NCBI RefSeq assembly: GCF_005795905.1
Contig: NZ_VAWE01000001.1
Coordinates: forward strand, 5,755,001 to 5,819,000
Reading direction: 5' to 3'
From: Streptomyces marianii
GTDB taxonomy: Bacteria; Actinomycetota; Actinomycetes; Streptomycetales; Streptomycetaceae
DNA length: 64,000 bases
Of the stretch, positions 24,780 through 33,424 are shown piece after piece. A program made the translations under genes and the position numbers. The stretch's first letter is position 1, and each line of letters starts with the position of its first letter. The notes beneath the pieces were generated by a model that saw only the letters and a list, made by a program, of their open reading frames with translations, ran no database searches and was not told where the DNA came from.

Positions 24780-27286
24780 CGTGCGAGCGTCCCTTCCAGG
24801 GTGAGAACGGTGAGGTCCGGCTTGATCTGGTCCCGCTCGGGGACGAACCTCACGGACGGGTCCGGTGCGTCCGGCGCGTTCACGAAGGACACGAAGCGGC
24901 GCAGCCGGTCCGGGTCGTCGAGGGTCTCGGCCCACTCGTCGCGGTAGCCGGCCACGTGCCGGGCCATCATCGCCTCCAGTTCGCCGCACAGACCGAGGGA
25001 GTCGTGCACCACGACGTCCCGCAGGTGGTCGAGTCCGCCCTCCAGGCGTTCCAGCCAGACCGAGGTGCGCTCCAGGCGGTCCGCGGTGCGGATGTAGAAC
25101 ATCAGGAACCGGTCGATGAGCCGGACCAGTTCGGCGTCGGACAGGTCCTGGGCGAGCAGGTCCGCATGGCGCGGGGTGGCCCCGCCGTTGCCGCCGACGT
25201 ACAGGTTCCAGCCGTTGGCGGTGGCGATCACACCGAAGTCCTTGGACTGCGCCTCCGCGCACTCGCGGGCGCAGCCCGAGACCGCCGACTTCAGCTTGTG
25301 CGGGGCGCGCAGGCCGCGGTACCGCAGCTCCAGGTCGATCGCCATCCGGACGCTGTCCTGGACCCCGTAGCGGCACCAGGTCTGCCCCACGCAGGACTTG
25401 ACCGTGCGCAGCGACTTCCCGTAGGCGTGGCCCGACTCGAAGCCGGCGTCCACCAGGCGGGTCCAGATCGCGGGGAGCTGGTCCACGCGGGCACCGAACA
25501 TGTCGATCCGCTGGCCACCGGTGATCTTGGTGTAGAGGCCGAAGTCCCGGGCGACCTCGCCGATCACGATCAGCTTCTCGGGGGTGATCTCCCCGCCGGG
25601 GACGCGGGGCACGATCGAGTAGGAGCCGTTGCGCTGCAGGTTGGCGAGGAAGTGGTCGTTGGTGTCCTGCAGTGCGCCCTGCTCGCCGTCGAGGATGTAG
25701 CCGTTTCCGAGGCTGGCGAGGATCGAGCCGACGGCCGGCTTGCAGATCTCGCAGCCGTCGCCGCCGCGGGCCTCCTCCCGCCCGTGGGAGTCGAGGAGTT
25801 CGGCGTACGAGGTGAGGCCGAGCGTGCGGACGATCTCGTACAGCTCGCTGCGGGTGTAGGAGAAGCAGTCGCACAGGCCCTGGTCGGCGGCCTGCGGCAG
25901 CAGCTGGCCGATGACCTTGACGCAGCTTCCGCAGCCCGTGCCCGCCTTGGTGCACTTCTTCACCTCGGGCAGGGTGGTGTGGGCGCAGACCTCGCCCTTG
26001 GTGACGTTGTGGCAGGAGCAGATCACGGCCTCGTCGGGCAGCGCGGACGGGCCGAGCGTGACGGGCGCCCCGGCACCGGCGGGCAGCACCAGCTGCTCCG
26101 GCGGCACGGGCGGTACCGAGCCGGTGAGGGGGCGGAGCATGCCGTAGGAGTCGGCGTCGCCGACGAGGACGCCGCCGAGCAGGGTGCCGTCCGCGCCGAC
26201 GACCAGCTTCTTGTAGACCCCGGAGCGGGAGTCGGAGTAGACGACGTCCAGGCAGCCCTCGGCCGTGCCGTGCGCGTCGCCGAACGAGGCCACGTCCACG
26301 CCGAGGAGCTTCAGCTTGGTGGAGGTGTCGGCTCCGGTGAAGGTCCTGTCGGAGGTGCGGTCGGCGAGGACGTCCGCGACGGTCTTCGCCATGTCGTAGC
26401 CGGGCGCGACGAGCCCGTAGACCCGCCCGTCCGAGGCGAGGGCGCACTCGCCGATGGCGTAGACGTCCGGGTCGGAGGTGCGGCAGCGCTCGTCGACGAC
26501 GATGCCGCCGCGGTCGCCGACGGCGAGGCCCGTGTCGCGGGCCAGCTGGTCGCGGGGGCGCACGCCGGCGGAGAAGACGACCAGGTCGGTGGCGAGCGTC
26601 GAGCCGTCGGAGAGCTTCATGCCGGTGACGGCGGGGCCGTCGGCGACGATCTCCTGGGTGCCGACGCCGGTGTGGACGGTCAGGCCCATGCCCTCGATGG
26701 TGCGCAACAGCGCGGCGCCGCCGCCGTCGTCGACCTGCACCGGCATCAGCCGGGGCGCGAACTCGACGACGTGGGTGTCCAGGCCCAGGCCCTTGAGTGC
26801 ACCGGCCGCCTCCAGACCGAGGAGTCCGCCGCCGACGACGACGCCGGTGCGGGAGGTCTTGGCGTACTCCTCGACCGCGAGGAGGTCCTCGATGGTGCGG
26901 TAGACGAAGCAGCCCTCGGCGTCGCGGCCCGGGACGGGCGGCACGAACGGGTAGGAGCCGGTGGCCAGGACGAGCGTGTCGTAGGTGAACGTCCGCCCGT
27001 TGCGCGAGGTGACCGTGCGGGCGGCGCGGTCGATGTGCTCCGCCGGGTCGTCCAGGTGGAGCTCGATGCCGTGCCGTTCCATGAAGCCGTCCTCGACGAG
27101 GGAGAGGTCGTCGGGCGTCCGGCCGGAGAAGTACGAGGTGAGCCGGACCCGGTCGTAGGCGGGGCGCGGCTCCTCGCACAGCACGACGACCCGGGCGCGG
27201 CCGGTGACGCCGCGCTCCGCGAGGGCCTCCAGGAAGTGCTGGCCGACCATCCCGTGGCCGACGAGCACGATCGTGGGGGTGGTCAT
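24776..27286 (-). CDS. nirB: Nitrite reductase [NAD(P)H] large subunit NirB
   Basis: The 836-residue enzyme reduces nitrite to ammonium. It has an N-terminal FAD/NAD(P) module (VLVGHGMVG, GVVVGGGLLGLEAAGAL). A bacterioferritin-ferredoxin-like [2Fe-2S] segment (CSCHNVTKGEVC...CGSC) is followed by the sulfite/nitrite reductase domain. The siroheme-[4Fe-4S] cysteines are CVGQTWCRYG and GCARECAEAQ. The ATG at 27286 has GGAGGA upstream and lies one base after the stop of the FAD reductase. Siroheme supply may involve the chelatase at 38.3 kb. Confidence 0.95.
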   Translation of the reverse strand: MTTPTIVLVGHGMVGQHFLEALAERGVTGRARVVVLCEEPRPAYDRVRLTSYFSGRTPDDLSLVEDGFMERHGIELHLDDPAEHIDRAARTVTSRNGRTFTYDTLVLATGSYPFVPPVPGRDAEGCFVYRTIEDLLAVEEYAKTSRTGVVVGGGLLGLEAAGALKGLGLDTHVVEFAPRLMPVQVDDGGGAALLRTIEGMGLTVHTGVGTQEIVADGPAVTGMKLSDGSTLATDLVVFSAGVRPRDQLARDTGLAVGDRGGIVVDERCRTSDPDVYAIGECALASDGRVYGLVAPGYDMAKTVADVLADRTSDRTFTGADTSTKLKLLGVDVASFGDAHGTAEGCLDVVYSDSRSGVYKKLVVGADGTLLGGVLVGDADSYGMLRPLTGSVPPVPPEQLVLPAGAGAPVTLGPSALPDEAVICSCHNVTKGEVCAHTTLPEVKKCTKAGTGCGSCVKVIGQLLPQAADQGLCDCFSYTRSELYEIVRTLGLTSYAELLDSHGREEARGGDGCEICKPAVGSILASLGNGYILDGEQGALQDTNDHFLANLQRNGSYSIVPRVPGGEITPEKLIVIGEVARDFGLYTKITGGQRIDMFGARVDQLPAIWTRLVDAGFESGHAYGKSLRTVKSCVGQTWCRYGVQDSVRMAIDLELRYRGLRAPHKLKSAVSGCARECAEAQSKDFGVIATANGWNLYVGGNGGATPRHADLLAQDLSDAELVRLIDRFLMFYIRTADRLERTSVWLERLEGGLDHLRDVVVHDSLGLCGELEAMMARHVAGYRDEWAETLDDPDRLRRFVSFVNAPDAPDPSVRFVPERDQIKPDLTVLTLEGTLAR

Positions 27287-27287
27287 C

Positions 27288-28514
27288 TCAGAGTCCTCCA
27301 TCGGTGGTGAGCAGGTGGAGCAGGGGTGCTTCCGGGAGCGGGTCGTCGCCCTCCCAGGCCCGGGCGAGCGCGCCGACGGACGCGAGGTCCCCGAGGAGCA
27401 CGCCGCCGACGAGCCGGTCGCCGCGGACGACGACCTTCCGGTAGGCACCGCGGGTGGCGTCGGCGAGTCGCACGACGTCGTCCCCGGGCCGCGGCGCGGG
27501 TTCCCCGAACGCGGCGACGTCGAAGGCACCGGCGGAGCCGAGGGTGAGCCGGGTGAGGGACCGGGTGCCGGTGTAGCGCGGGGTGCCCGGCCCCTGGCCC
27601 CGTACGGCCGGGGCGGCCAGGACCGCCGCCAGCACGTCGGCCTGTTCCAGGGCGGGGGTCGCCAGCCCGTAGACGGTCCCCGCGTGTTCGGCGCAGTCGC
27701 CGATGGCGTGGATGTACGGGTCGGAGGTGGTCAGGGTGTCGTCGACGACGACACCCCGGCGGACCGTGAGGCCCGCGTCCGCGGCGAGCCCCGTGCGGGG
27801 GCGGACGCCGCAGGCGAGGACGACGTGGTCGGCGCCGAGGACGAAGCCGTCGGCGAGCTCGACCCCGGTGACGGACCCGCCGCGATGGCGCAGCCCCCGG
27901 GCGTGGCACTCGGTGTGGACCTCCACCCCGAGTTCCTCCAGGTGGCGGCGTACCAGGCCGCCGGCCTCCGGGTCGAGATGGCGGTCCATCAGGGTGGGGC
28001 CCTGGTGGGCGACGACCACGTCCGTGCCGCGTTCCGCGAGCGCCCGCGCGGCGGAGACGCCGAGCAGCCCGCCGCCGACGACGACCGCGCGGCCGCCGGG
28101 GCGGGCCGCGGCCGCGAGTGCCAGGCAGTCGTCGAGGGTGCGGAAGGGGCGGACGCCGTCCGGCAGCCCGCCGTCGAGCCCGCGCAGCGGCGGCAGCACC
28201 GGGTTCGACCCGGTCGCCAGCACCAGCCGGTCGTACACCGCCGACGAGCCGTCCGCGCAGTGCACGGTCCGCGTCTCGCGGTCGATCCGTACCGCCCGCA
28301 CCCCGCGCCGCACCTCGGCCGTACCGTCCGGGACCGGCGGCAGCGCGATCACCTCGGGTCCGTACCGGCCGGCCAGGACGTCGGCCAGCAGCACCCTGTT
28401 GTAGGGGGCGTGCGGCTCCTCACCGAGCAGCGTGACGTCGCACGCCGGGGCGAGCTGCCGCGCCAGCCGCGCGCCTGCCATCCCGGCGCCGATCACCACG
28501 ATCCTCGAATCCAT
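27288..28514 (-). CDS. FAD-dependent NAD(P)H oxidoreductase, nitrite/nitrate-associated
   Basis: This 408-residue protein resembles the N-terminal reductase half of NirB and the electron-transfer subunit of assimilatory nitrate reductases (NasC/NasB types). Signatures are IVVIGAGMAGARLARQL, the second dinucleotide site AVVVGGGLLGVSAARAL, and SDPYIHAIGDCAEH. It is the first gene of the minus-strand unit with nirB and nirD (one-base spacing), so it probably passes electrons to a reductase of this pathway, perhaps NasA. The ATG at 28514 matches the family N terminus. Confidence 0.87.
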   Translation of the reverse strand: MDSRIVVIGAGMAGARLARQLAPACDVTLLGEEPHAPYNRVLLADVLAGRYGPEVIALPPVPDGTAEVRRGVRAVRIDRETRTVHCADGSSAVYDRLVLATGSNPVLPPLRGLDGGLPDGVRPFRTLDDCLALAAAARPGGRAVVVGGGLLGVSAARALAERGTDVVVAHQGPTLMDRHLDPEAGGLVRRHLEELGVEVHTECHARGLRHRGGSVTGVELADGFVLGADHVVLACGVRPRTGLAADAGLTVRRGVVVDDTLTTSDPYIHAIGDCAEHAGTVYGLATPALEQADVLAAVLAAPAVRGQGPGTPRYTGTRSLTRLTLGSAGAFDVAAFGEPAPRPGDDVVRLADATRGAYRKVVVRGDRLVGGVLLGDLASVGALARAWEGDDPLPEAPLLHLLTTDGGL

Positions 28515-28740
28515 GTACGCAGCCTGCGGTGCGGGTGTTACCCGTCCGCATCCCGGTTGTTTCCCGTGCGGAACGCTGCCCTCAGCGCGCACCCGGCCGC
28601 CGTGTGAGGGGCGGGGAGCCGGGGCTCGCTGCCCGGTCCGCGGGGGCGGGAGACCGCTCCCGCCACTCGAACCTCAGACGTAGCTCAAGACTCAGGGGAT
28701 CGATGGACGGCACACGCATCTTCTCCGTAGGGTCGCGGCC

Positions 28741-29520
28741 ATGCCCGACATACCGCTGACCACCCTCGTCTTCCTGTGTGTGGCCGCCGCGGCGGCCGGC
28801 TGGATCGACGCGGTGGTCGGCGGAGGGGGACTCCTGCTCCTGCCGGCACTGCTGCTCGGGATGCCGCAGGTGCCGGCCGCGCAGATCCTCGGCACCAACA
28901 AGGCGGTCGCCATCGTCGGCACGACCGGCGCTGCGGTCACCTACGTCCGCAAGGCGCCGGTGAGGTTGGGGACGGCTGTACGGATCGGGCTCGCCGCGCT
29001 GGCCGGCTCCATGGGTGGGGCGTTCTTCGCCGCGGGCATCAGCAGCGAGGTGCTCCGGCCCGTGATCATGGTGGTGCTGCTGGGCGTCGCGGCGTTCGTC
29101 ATGCTGCGCCCGTCCTTCGGCACCCGTGTGGACCGGGGACCGGTCACCCGCGCCCGGATCGCCACCGCGGTCGTCCTCGTCGGCGGCGGGATCGGCTTCT
29201 ACGACGGCCTGTTCGGGCCCGGTACCGGCACCTTCCTGGTGCTCGCACTGTCCGCGGTCCTCCATCTGGACCTGGTCGCGGCCTCCGCCACCGCCAAGAT
29301 CGTCAACGTGTGCACCAACGCCGGCGCCCTCGCGATGTTCGCCTACCAGGGGACGGTGCTGTGGCGGCTGGCCGCGCTGATGGCGGTGTTCAACCTGGCG
29401 GGCGGCATGTTCGGCGCGCGGACGGCGCTCCGCAAGGGCGCGGAGTTCGTGCGCGGGGTGCTGCTCGTGGTCGTGTTCTCGCTGGTGGCGAAGCTGGCGT
29501 TCGACCAGTGGTCGGGGTAG
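28741..29520 (+). CDS. TauE/SafE-family anion permease
   Basis: The 259-residue protein has about eight hydrophobic segments in two repeated halves. Each half carries the family sequence GxGGGLLLLPALLLG or GFGPGTGTFLVLAL-like, with the TNK/ATAK motifs (ILGTNKAVAIVG and ASATAKIVNVCTN). It probably exports sulfite or organic sulfonates or carboxylates; the substrate cannot be deduced. Its 3' 178 bases overlap the antisense end of the sortase gene. Confidence 0.9.
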   Translation: MPDIPLTTLVFLCVAAAAAGWIDAVVGGGGLLLLPALLLGMPQVPAAQILGTNKAVAIVGTTGAAVTYVRKAPVRLGTAVRIGLAALAGSMGGAFFAAGISSEVLRPVIMVVLLGVAAFVMLRPSFGTRVDRGPVTRARIATAVVLVGGGIGFYDGLFGPGTGTFLVLALSAVLHLDLVAASATAKIVNVCTNAGALAMFAYQGTVLWRLAALMAVFNLAGGMFGARTALRKGAEFVRGVLLVVVFSLVAKLAFDQWSG

Positions 29521-30311
29521 GGCCGCGTCGGCGCCGGGGGACGCGCGGACGTGCGGCGGGCTTCGGGAGCGGGCCGTTCCGCGAGTGCCGGACGTGTGGC
29601 GGGCTGTGCGGACTGGGTCGTTCCGTGCACGCCGGCCGGGTGCGCGAAGGCCATCCGTGCCGGACGGGTCGGTGGACGTGTGGCGGGCTGTGCGGACTGG
29701 GTCGTTCCGCGCACGCCGATCAGGTGCGCGAAGGCCACCACGTTGCCTCCGTATCCGGTCTTCTCGTCGAAGGACCCGCCACAGGTGATCACCCGCAGTT
29801 CGGCCCTGCGCGCGGCCCCGTACACCTTCCGGTCGGGGAAGGCATCGTTCTCGTACACCTCGACCGCGTCGACCGTGAAGACCGCCGTGCGGCCGTCAGC
29901 GCGGAGGACCTCGACGCGGTTGCCCTTCTTCAGCGTGCCCAGCTTGTAGAAGACGGCCGGCCCTTCGGCGTCGTCGACGTGACCGGCGACGATCGCGGTG
30001 CCCCTGGCGCCCGGCGCGGTGCCGCCGCCGTACCAGCCGGCCACCTCGCCCTCGTCGGCGGGCGGCACCTCGAGGCTGCCGTCGGGGGCCAGTCCGAGGC
30101 GTGTCACGGGCGTGTCCACGGCGATCCGCGGGATGCGCAGCCGCACCGGCGGTGACGGCGGCAGCGGAGGGGCTGCGGCGTCCGTGTGCCGGCCGGTGGC
30201 GAAGGCCTCGGCGGCGGAGGGAGCGGGCGGGGTGACGGGCCGGGCGCCGTTCTGCACCAGCCACACACCGGCGCAGACGGCCACGGCCAGCAGCAGCCCC
30301 TTCGACTTCAT
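29343..30311 (-). CDS. Class F sortase with aberrantly extended C terminus
   Basis: The first 200 or so residues form a class F (actinobacterial) sortase: an N-terminal membrane anchor, IPRIAVDTPVTRLGL, the catalytic His in AGHVD, catalytic Cys in ITCGGSFDEKTGYGGNVVAFAHL, and a downstream basic residue region. Sortases cut sorting signals of surface proteins. Normally the protein ends shortly after VVAFAHL. Here the frame runs on for about 120 residues. It contains an in-frame 84-bp duplication (AFAHLIGVRGTTQSAQPATRP repeated as AFAHPAGVHGTTQSAQPATRP), then low-complexity sequence, and ends antisense to the TauE/SafE gene. The extension probably reflects stop-codon loss. Confidence 0.82.
   Translation of the reverse strand: MKSKGLLLAVAVCAGVWLVQNGARPVTPPAPSAAEAFATGRHTDAAAPPLPPSPPVRLRIPRIAVDTPVTRLGLAPDGSLEVPPADEGEVAGWYGGGTAPGARGTAIVAGHVDDAEGPAVFYKLGTLKKGNRVEVLRADGRTAVFTVDAVEVYENDAFPDRKVYGAARRAELRVITCGGSFDEKTGYGGNVVAFAHLIGVRGTTQSAQPATRPPTRPARMAFAHPAGVHGTTQSAQPATRPALAERPAPEARRTSARPPAPTRPYPDHWSNASFATSENTTTSSTPRTNSAPLRSAVRAPNMPPARLNTAISAASRHSTVPW
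29591..29736. repeat. 84-bp tandem duplication in the sortase 3' end
   Basis: About 62 bases starting GACGTGTGGCGGGCTG recur after exactly 84 bases (29591-29652 and 29675-29736) with four mismatches. The period is a multiple of three, so the sortase frame is kept. Confidence 0.85.
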
Positions 30312-30357
30312 GAGCTCCTCCGGGACTCCTCGGACGCCTGGTCCGGGAGGGGAAAAC

Positions 30358-30400
30358 TCCCCGCCCCCGTCAGCCGGACGAAGCGTGACGGGGGCGGGGA
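30358..30400 (-). terminator. 15-bp hairpin between surface-protein and sortase genes
   Basis: TCCCCGCCCCCGTCA and its perfect complement flank a 13-nt loop. Lying between two same-strand genes, it could be a full terminator, a partial attenuator or an RNA stabiliser setting the ratio of surface protein to sortase. Confidence 0.7.
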
Positions 30401-30444
30401 CGGCGGTACGAGGGACGGTGGAGGCCGAGCGCTAACGCTCTCCG

Positions 30445-30954
30445 TCAGCCCTGCGCGCCGCTCGCCCGACGGCGCAGGAACCAGGTCCCGCCGACGGCGG
30501 CCGCGGCCAGGACGGCCACCCCCGCCGTGATCTGGGTGGTGTCGGGGCCGACGCTGCCGCCGACTCCCGTCTTCACATGGCCGCTCGGTTCGTGCCCGTG
30601 GGCCCGCACCACGAGGTCCCCGGCGGCCTTCTTGCCGTTGTCGCACAGCACGGAGACCGTGTAGGTCCCCGGCTCGGTGTCCTCGGGCACCGTGAACCTG
30701 CCGGCCGCGGCGTCCTCGCGGGCGCCGGGTGCCAGGTCGAACTCGTCCGCACCGAGCGACTCGGCGTCGCCCGTGCCGTGACCGCGCTCGCCGCACGCGG
30801 TGGTGCTCACGGTCACGGCGGCACCCGCGGTGGTACTCGAGGGGGTCAGGGTGAGTGTCCCGGGGTCCGCCGCGTACGCGGCGGGGAGGGCCGTCGCACC
30901 GGCGCAGGCGGCCGTGAGCGCGGGGCCTACCAGCAGGCGGGCGGTGGTGCGCAT
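30445..30954 (-). CDS. Secreted, membrane-anchored protein, likely sortase partner
   Basis: This 169-residue product has a signal peptide (residues 1-28, cleavage near AYA-AD) and a small Ig-like beta domain with TLTLTPSSTTAGAAVTVS and GTYTVSVLCDNGKKAAG. It ends with a Gly/Thr segment, a transmembrane helix (TAGVAVLAAAAVGGTWF) and RRR. That order of domain, hydrophobic helix and positive tail resembles a cell-wall sorting signal, but no LPxTG-like motif is evident before the helix. GGAGGA precedes the ATG at 30954. The sortase gene lies directly downstream. Confidence 0.78.
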   Translation of the reverse strand: MRTTARLLVGPALTAACAGATALPAAYAADPGTLTLTPSSTTAGAAVTVSTTACGERGHGTGDAESLGADEFDLAPGAREDAAAGRFTVPEDTEPGTYTVSVLCDNGKKAAGDLVVRAHGHEPSGHVKTGVGGSVGPDTTQITAGVAVLAAAAVGGTWFLRRRASGAQG

Positions 30955-31210
30955 GACGTCCTCCGGGGCGATGGCCGGTGCCGCCGGACCGGGGTGCCGG
31001 CGGCCGTTCCTACACCTCAAGAGGTAAGGCGCAGACCGCCCCCCACGCTTGCTGATGGGCGATCAGATTCGCTCGAACCGTGCGGCGTGTCGTCTTGGTT
31101 CGGGGGCGTCGCCGCAGGTCACAGGGGTGTGATTGCGCCATTGGCCGGGCGGTTCGAGGAGCCGCGCCGAACGAGTGACGCCCCGTGCGCGCGGGCCGCG
31201 CGGGCCGCCG

Positions 31211-31996
31211 TCAGATCTCGTCCCACGGGACCGTCCCGTACGCCTCGCGCAGTCGGCTCATCAGCGCCCCGTCCACGGCGAACTCCGCCGTGCCGATCCG
31301 GTGGACGGGTGCGAGGCCCTGCGAGTTCATCAGGACCGCCGCCGGATACCTGCCGAGGTCCGCGAGCCGCACCTCCCGCCGCTCGTGCGGAAGCAGCCGC
31401 TCCAGCAGCGTCATCGTGATCCCGCGCAGCGCGGGCGCGTCCGGCCGGACGAGCGAAGTGCCGTCCCAGAAGGCGACATTGGCGATGTGGCCCTCCGCGA
31501 CCTCCCCGCCGGGGCCGGTCAGCAGCGCGTCGTCGAAGCCCGCGAGCGCGGCGGCCCGTCCGTAGTACGGCTGGCCGACCCCGCCCGCGTGCTTGATGTG
31601 CGGAACCGGCCGCAGGAACGGCACGGGCATCATGCTCCGGGGCGTCTCCGGCATGGACTGCGGCTCCCGCACGGTCACCACCACCGTCGGCGCGCCGCCT
31701 CCGGCCGCCGCCCCGTACACGTACACCCGTACCCCCGCGTCGGCCCGGCCCGACCCGTCGAGCGCGTGGCGTACCAGCGACCGCACCCGGTCCCCGTCGA
31801 GGTCCGTGCCGAACAGCTCACGCGTCCCGTGGTCCAGCCGCTCGAGGTGCAGTGCCAGGCCCCGGGTACGGCGATCGCGCACCTGCATCGCGGTGAAGTG
31901 CCCGTAGGCGCCCTGGAGTACCGGGATCACGGCGGGATCCAGCCCGGCCGCCGGCCGGCCGTCGATCTCGATGTGCACGTTCGGCGGACTCGTCAT
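31211..31996 (-). CDS. Class IV aminotransferase (PLP-dependent)
   Basis: The 261-residue protein belongs to the branched-chain aminotransferase / aminodeoxychorismate lyase fold. It has GAYGHFTAMQVRDRRTRGLALHLERL at the N terminus, the PLP-Lys candidate in HIKHAGGVGQPYYGRAAAL, the cofactor-site segment EVAEGHIANVAFWDG, and ITMTLLERLLPH. It could be an aminodeoxychorismate lyase or a D-amino-acid-type transaminase; no neighbouring folate genes help decide. It is transcribed alone. Confidence 0.88.
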   Translation of the reverse strand: MTSPPNVHIEIDGRPAAGLDPAVIPVLQGAYGHFTAMQVRDRRTRGLALHLERLDHGTRELFGTDLDGDRVRSLVRHALDGSGRADAGVRVYVYGAAAGGGAPTVVVTVREPQSMPETPRSMMPVPFLRPVPHIKHAGGVGQPYYGRAAALAGFDDALLTGPGGEVAEGHIANVAFWDGTSLVRPDAPALRGITMTLLERLLPHERREVRLADLGRYPAAVLMNSQGLAPVHRIGTAEFAVDGALMSRLREAYGTVPWDEI

Positions 31997-32160
31997 CCGC
32001 CCACCCTAGGGCGCCTAGGCCGGCCCGCGGCGGCGCCCGTCCCCGTCCGGGCCGGACGGGCTCCTCTGCGGGGCGGGTCCGTGACGGCCCTCCTCCGGGG
32101 TCCCGGTCCGGGCCGCGGACCGGGACGCGGACCGACGGGCCGGCCCGGCCGCCCGCCCGC

Positions 32161-32616
32161 TCAGTCCTCGATCAGCCGGCGGGGACCGGCGCCGTGCCCG
32201 GCCAGTTCGTCACCCGGGTTGGACAGCGCGCAGCGGTCCAGCGACAGGCAACCGCAGCCGATGCAGTCCGTGAGGTTGTCCCGCAGCCGCTGGAGCGTCC
32301 GGATCCGCACGTCCAGGTCCTCGCGCCAGCGCTCGGAGATCCGGGCCCAGTCCTCCCGGGTGGGCGTGCGGTCGTCCGGCAGCAGCCCCAGCACCTCGCG
32401 GATGGCGGCCAGCGGGATGCCGAGCCGCTGCGAGGTCCGGATGAAGGCGACTCTGCGCAGCGTGTCCCTGCTGTAGCGCCGCTGGTTGCCGGCGGTGCGG
32501 CGGCTGGTGATGAGCCCCTCGCGCTCGTAGAAGCGCAGTGCGGACGGGGCGACACCGCTGCGCTCCGCCAGCTCACCGACCGTGGCTCCCCTGGCGTCCG
32601 GGGCGAGATGCGACAT
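32161..32616 (-). CDS. soxR: Redox-sensing MerR-family regulator SoxR
   Basis: The 151-residue protein has the MerR winged helix (TVGELAERSGVAPSALRFYEREGLI) and the dimer helix. The [2Fe-2S] cluster motif CIGCGCLSLDRC near residue 118 senses redox-active compounds. In Streptomyces, SoxR responds to redox-active pigments and antibiotics and induces exporters and oxidoreductases. None of its classic targets is adjacent. The short promoter region toward 32640 contains an AAGGTTTAAGTATTCC patch. Confidence 0.93.
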   Translation of the reverse strand: MSHLAPDARGATVGELAERSGVAPSALRFYEREGLITSRRTAGNQRRYSRDTLRRVAFIRTSQRLGIPLAAIREVLGLLPDDRTPTREDWARISERWREDLDVRIRTLQRLRDNLTDCIGCGCLSLDRCALSNPGDELAGHGAGPRRLIED

Positions 32617-33097
32617 GGTGCCAGCCTATCGCTCGACTTCGACAAAGGTTTAAGTATTCCGCTGACCGGTAGGGACCTCATCCCGCGTGCGGCCGCCGCC
32701 GACTCCGTGTCGCCGCCGCACCCCGTGTCCGTCGCGACGCGGGTATCCGGCCCCGCTCCCGGTTCCGGCCCCGCTCCCGGTTCCGGCCCCGCTCCCGGTT
32801 CCGGCCCCGACCCGGATCCGGCCCTGCTCCTGGTTCCGGCCCCGACCCGGATCCGGCCTCGCGTCCGCACGATTCCGTGTGCGCCGCGTCAGGGGCCGAA
32901 GGGCGACGGTGTCGTTCCGCGGGTCCCGCACCGTGCTGCCCGGGCGGCACGGGGCAGGCACGGCGAACGTGCCCGGCCGGGCCGGCACTGGATCACCGGG
33001 CGAGGTCGATGGTAGACGTACGGCCGTGACTCCGGCCCTTCCGCCGGGGCGCGCAGGCCGCGCGGACGTGCCCGTCCGCGCCGTACGAGGAGTGTTC
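32617..33097. other. soxR/cutA intergenic region with minisatellite
   Basis: No gene is supported across these 481 bases. They contain an 18-bp tandem repeat block (listed separately) and otherwise GC-rich filler. An AT-rich patch around 32640-32660 is the likely soxR promoter. Confidence 0.5.
32746..32860. repeat. 18-bp minisatellite
   Basis: The unit TCCGGCCCCGCTCCCGGT occurs three times without mismatch (32746-32799). Degenerate copies follow, in which GACCCGGA alternates with GCTCCTGG, to about 32860. Reading frames through it give Gly/Pro/Ala-rich nonsense on both strands, so it is probably non-coding. Confidence 0.85.
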
Positions 33098-33424
33098 GTG
33101 ATCCGGGCCATGACCGTACTGACCACGACCGACAGCGCCGCCAAGGCCGAGGAGCTGGCGCGCGGCGCGGTGGAGGCGAGGCTGGCCGCCTGCGCGCAGA
33201 TCTCGGCGCCCGTCACCTCGGTGTACCACTGGCGGAACGCCATCGAGACCAGCGAGGAGTGGCAGGTCCTGCTCAAGACCACCGAGGACCGCTACGAGGC
33301 GCTGGAGACGCATCTGCTGGCCCACCACGACTACGACACCCCCGAGATCATCGCGACACCGGTCGTGCGGGGCAGCGCGGGGTACCTCGCGTGGATCGCG
33401 GCGGAGACCGCGGAGCAGGCGTGA
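33098..33424 (+). CDS. cutA: CutA-family divalent-cation tolerance protein
   Basis: The 108-residue protein forms the trimeric CutA ferredoxin-like fold: VLTTTDSAAKAEELARGAVEARLAACAQI, VTSVYHWRNAIETSEEWQVLLKT, then HHDYDTPEIIATPV and YLAWI. It is implicated in copper/divalent-metal handling and protein stability. The GTG at 33098 is chosen because GAGGAG lies five bases upstream; ATG 33110 is too far from it. The stop overlaps the next gene's GTG. Confidence 0.92.
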   Translation: MIRAMTVLTTTDSAAKAEELARGAVEARLAACAQISAPVTSVYHWRNAIETSEEWQVLLKTTEDRYEALETHLLAHHDYDTPEIIATPVVRGSAGYLAWIAAETAEQA

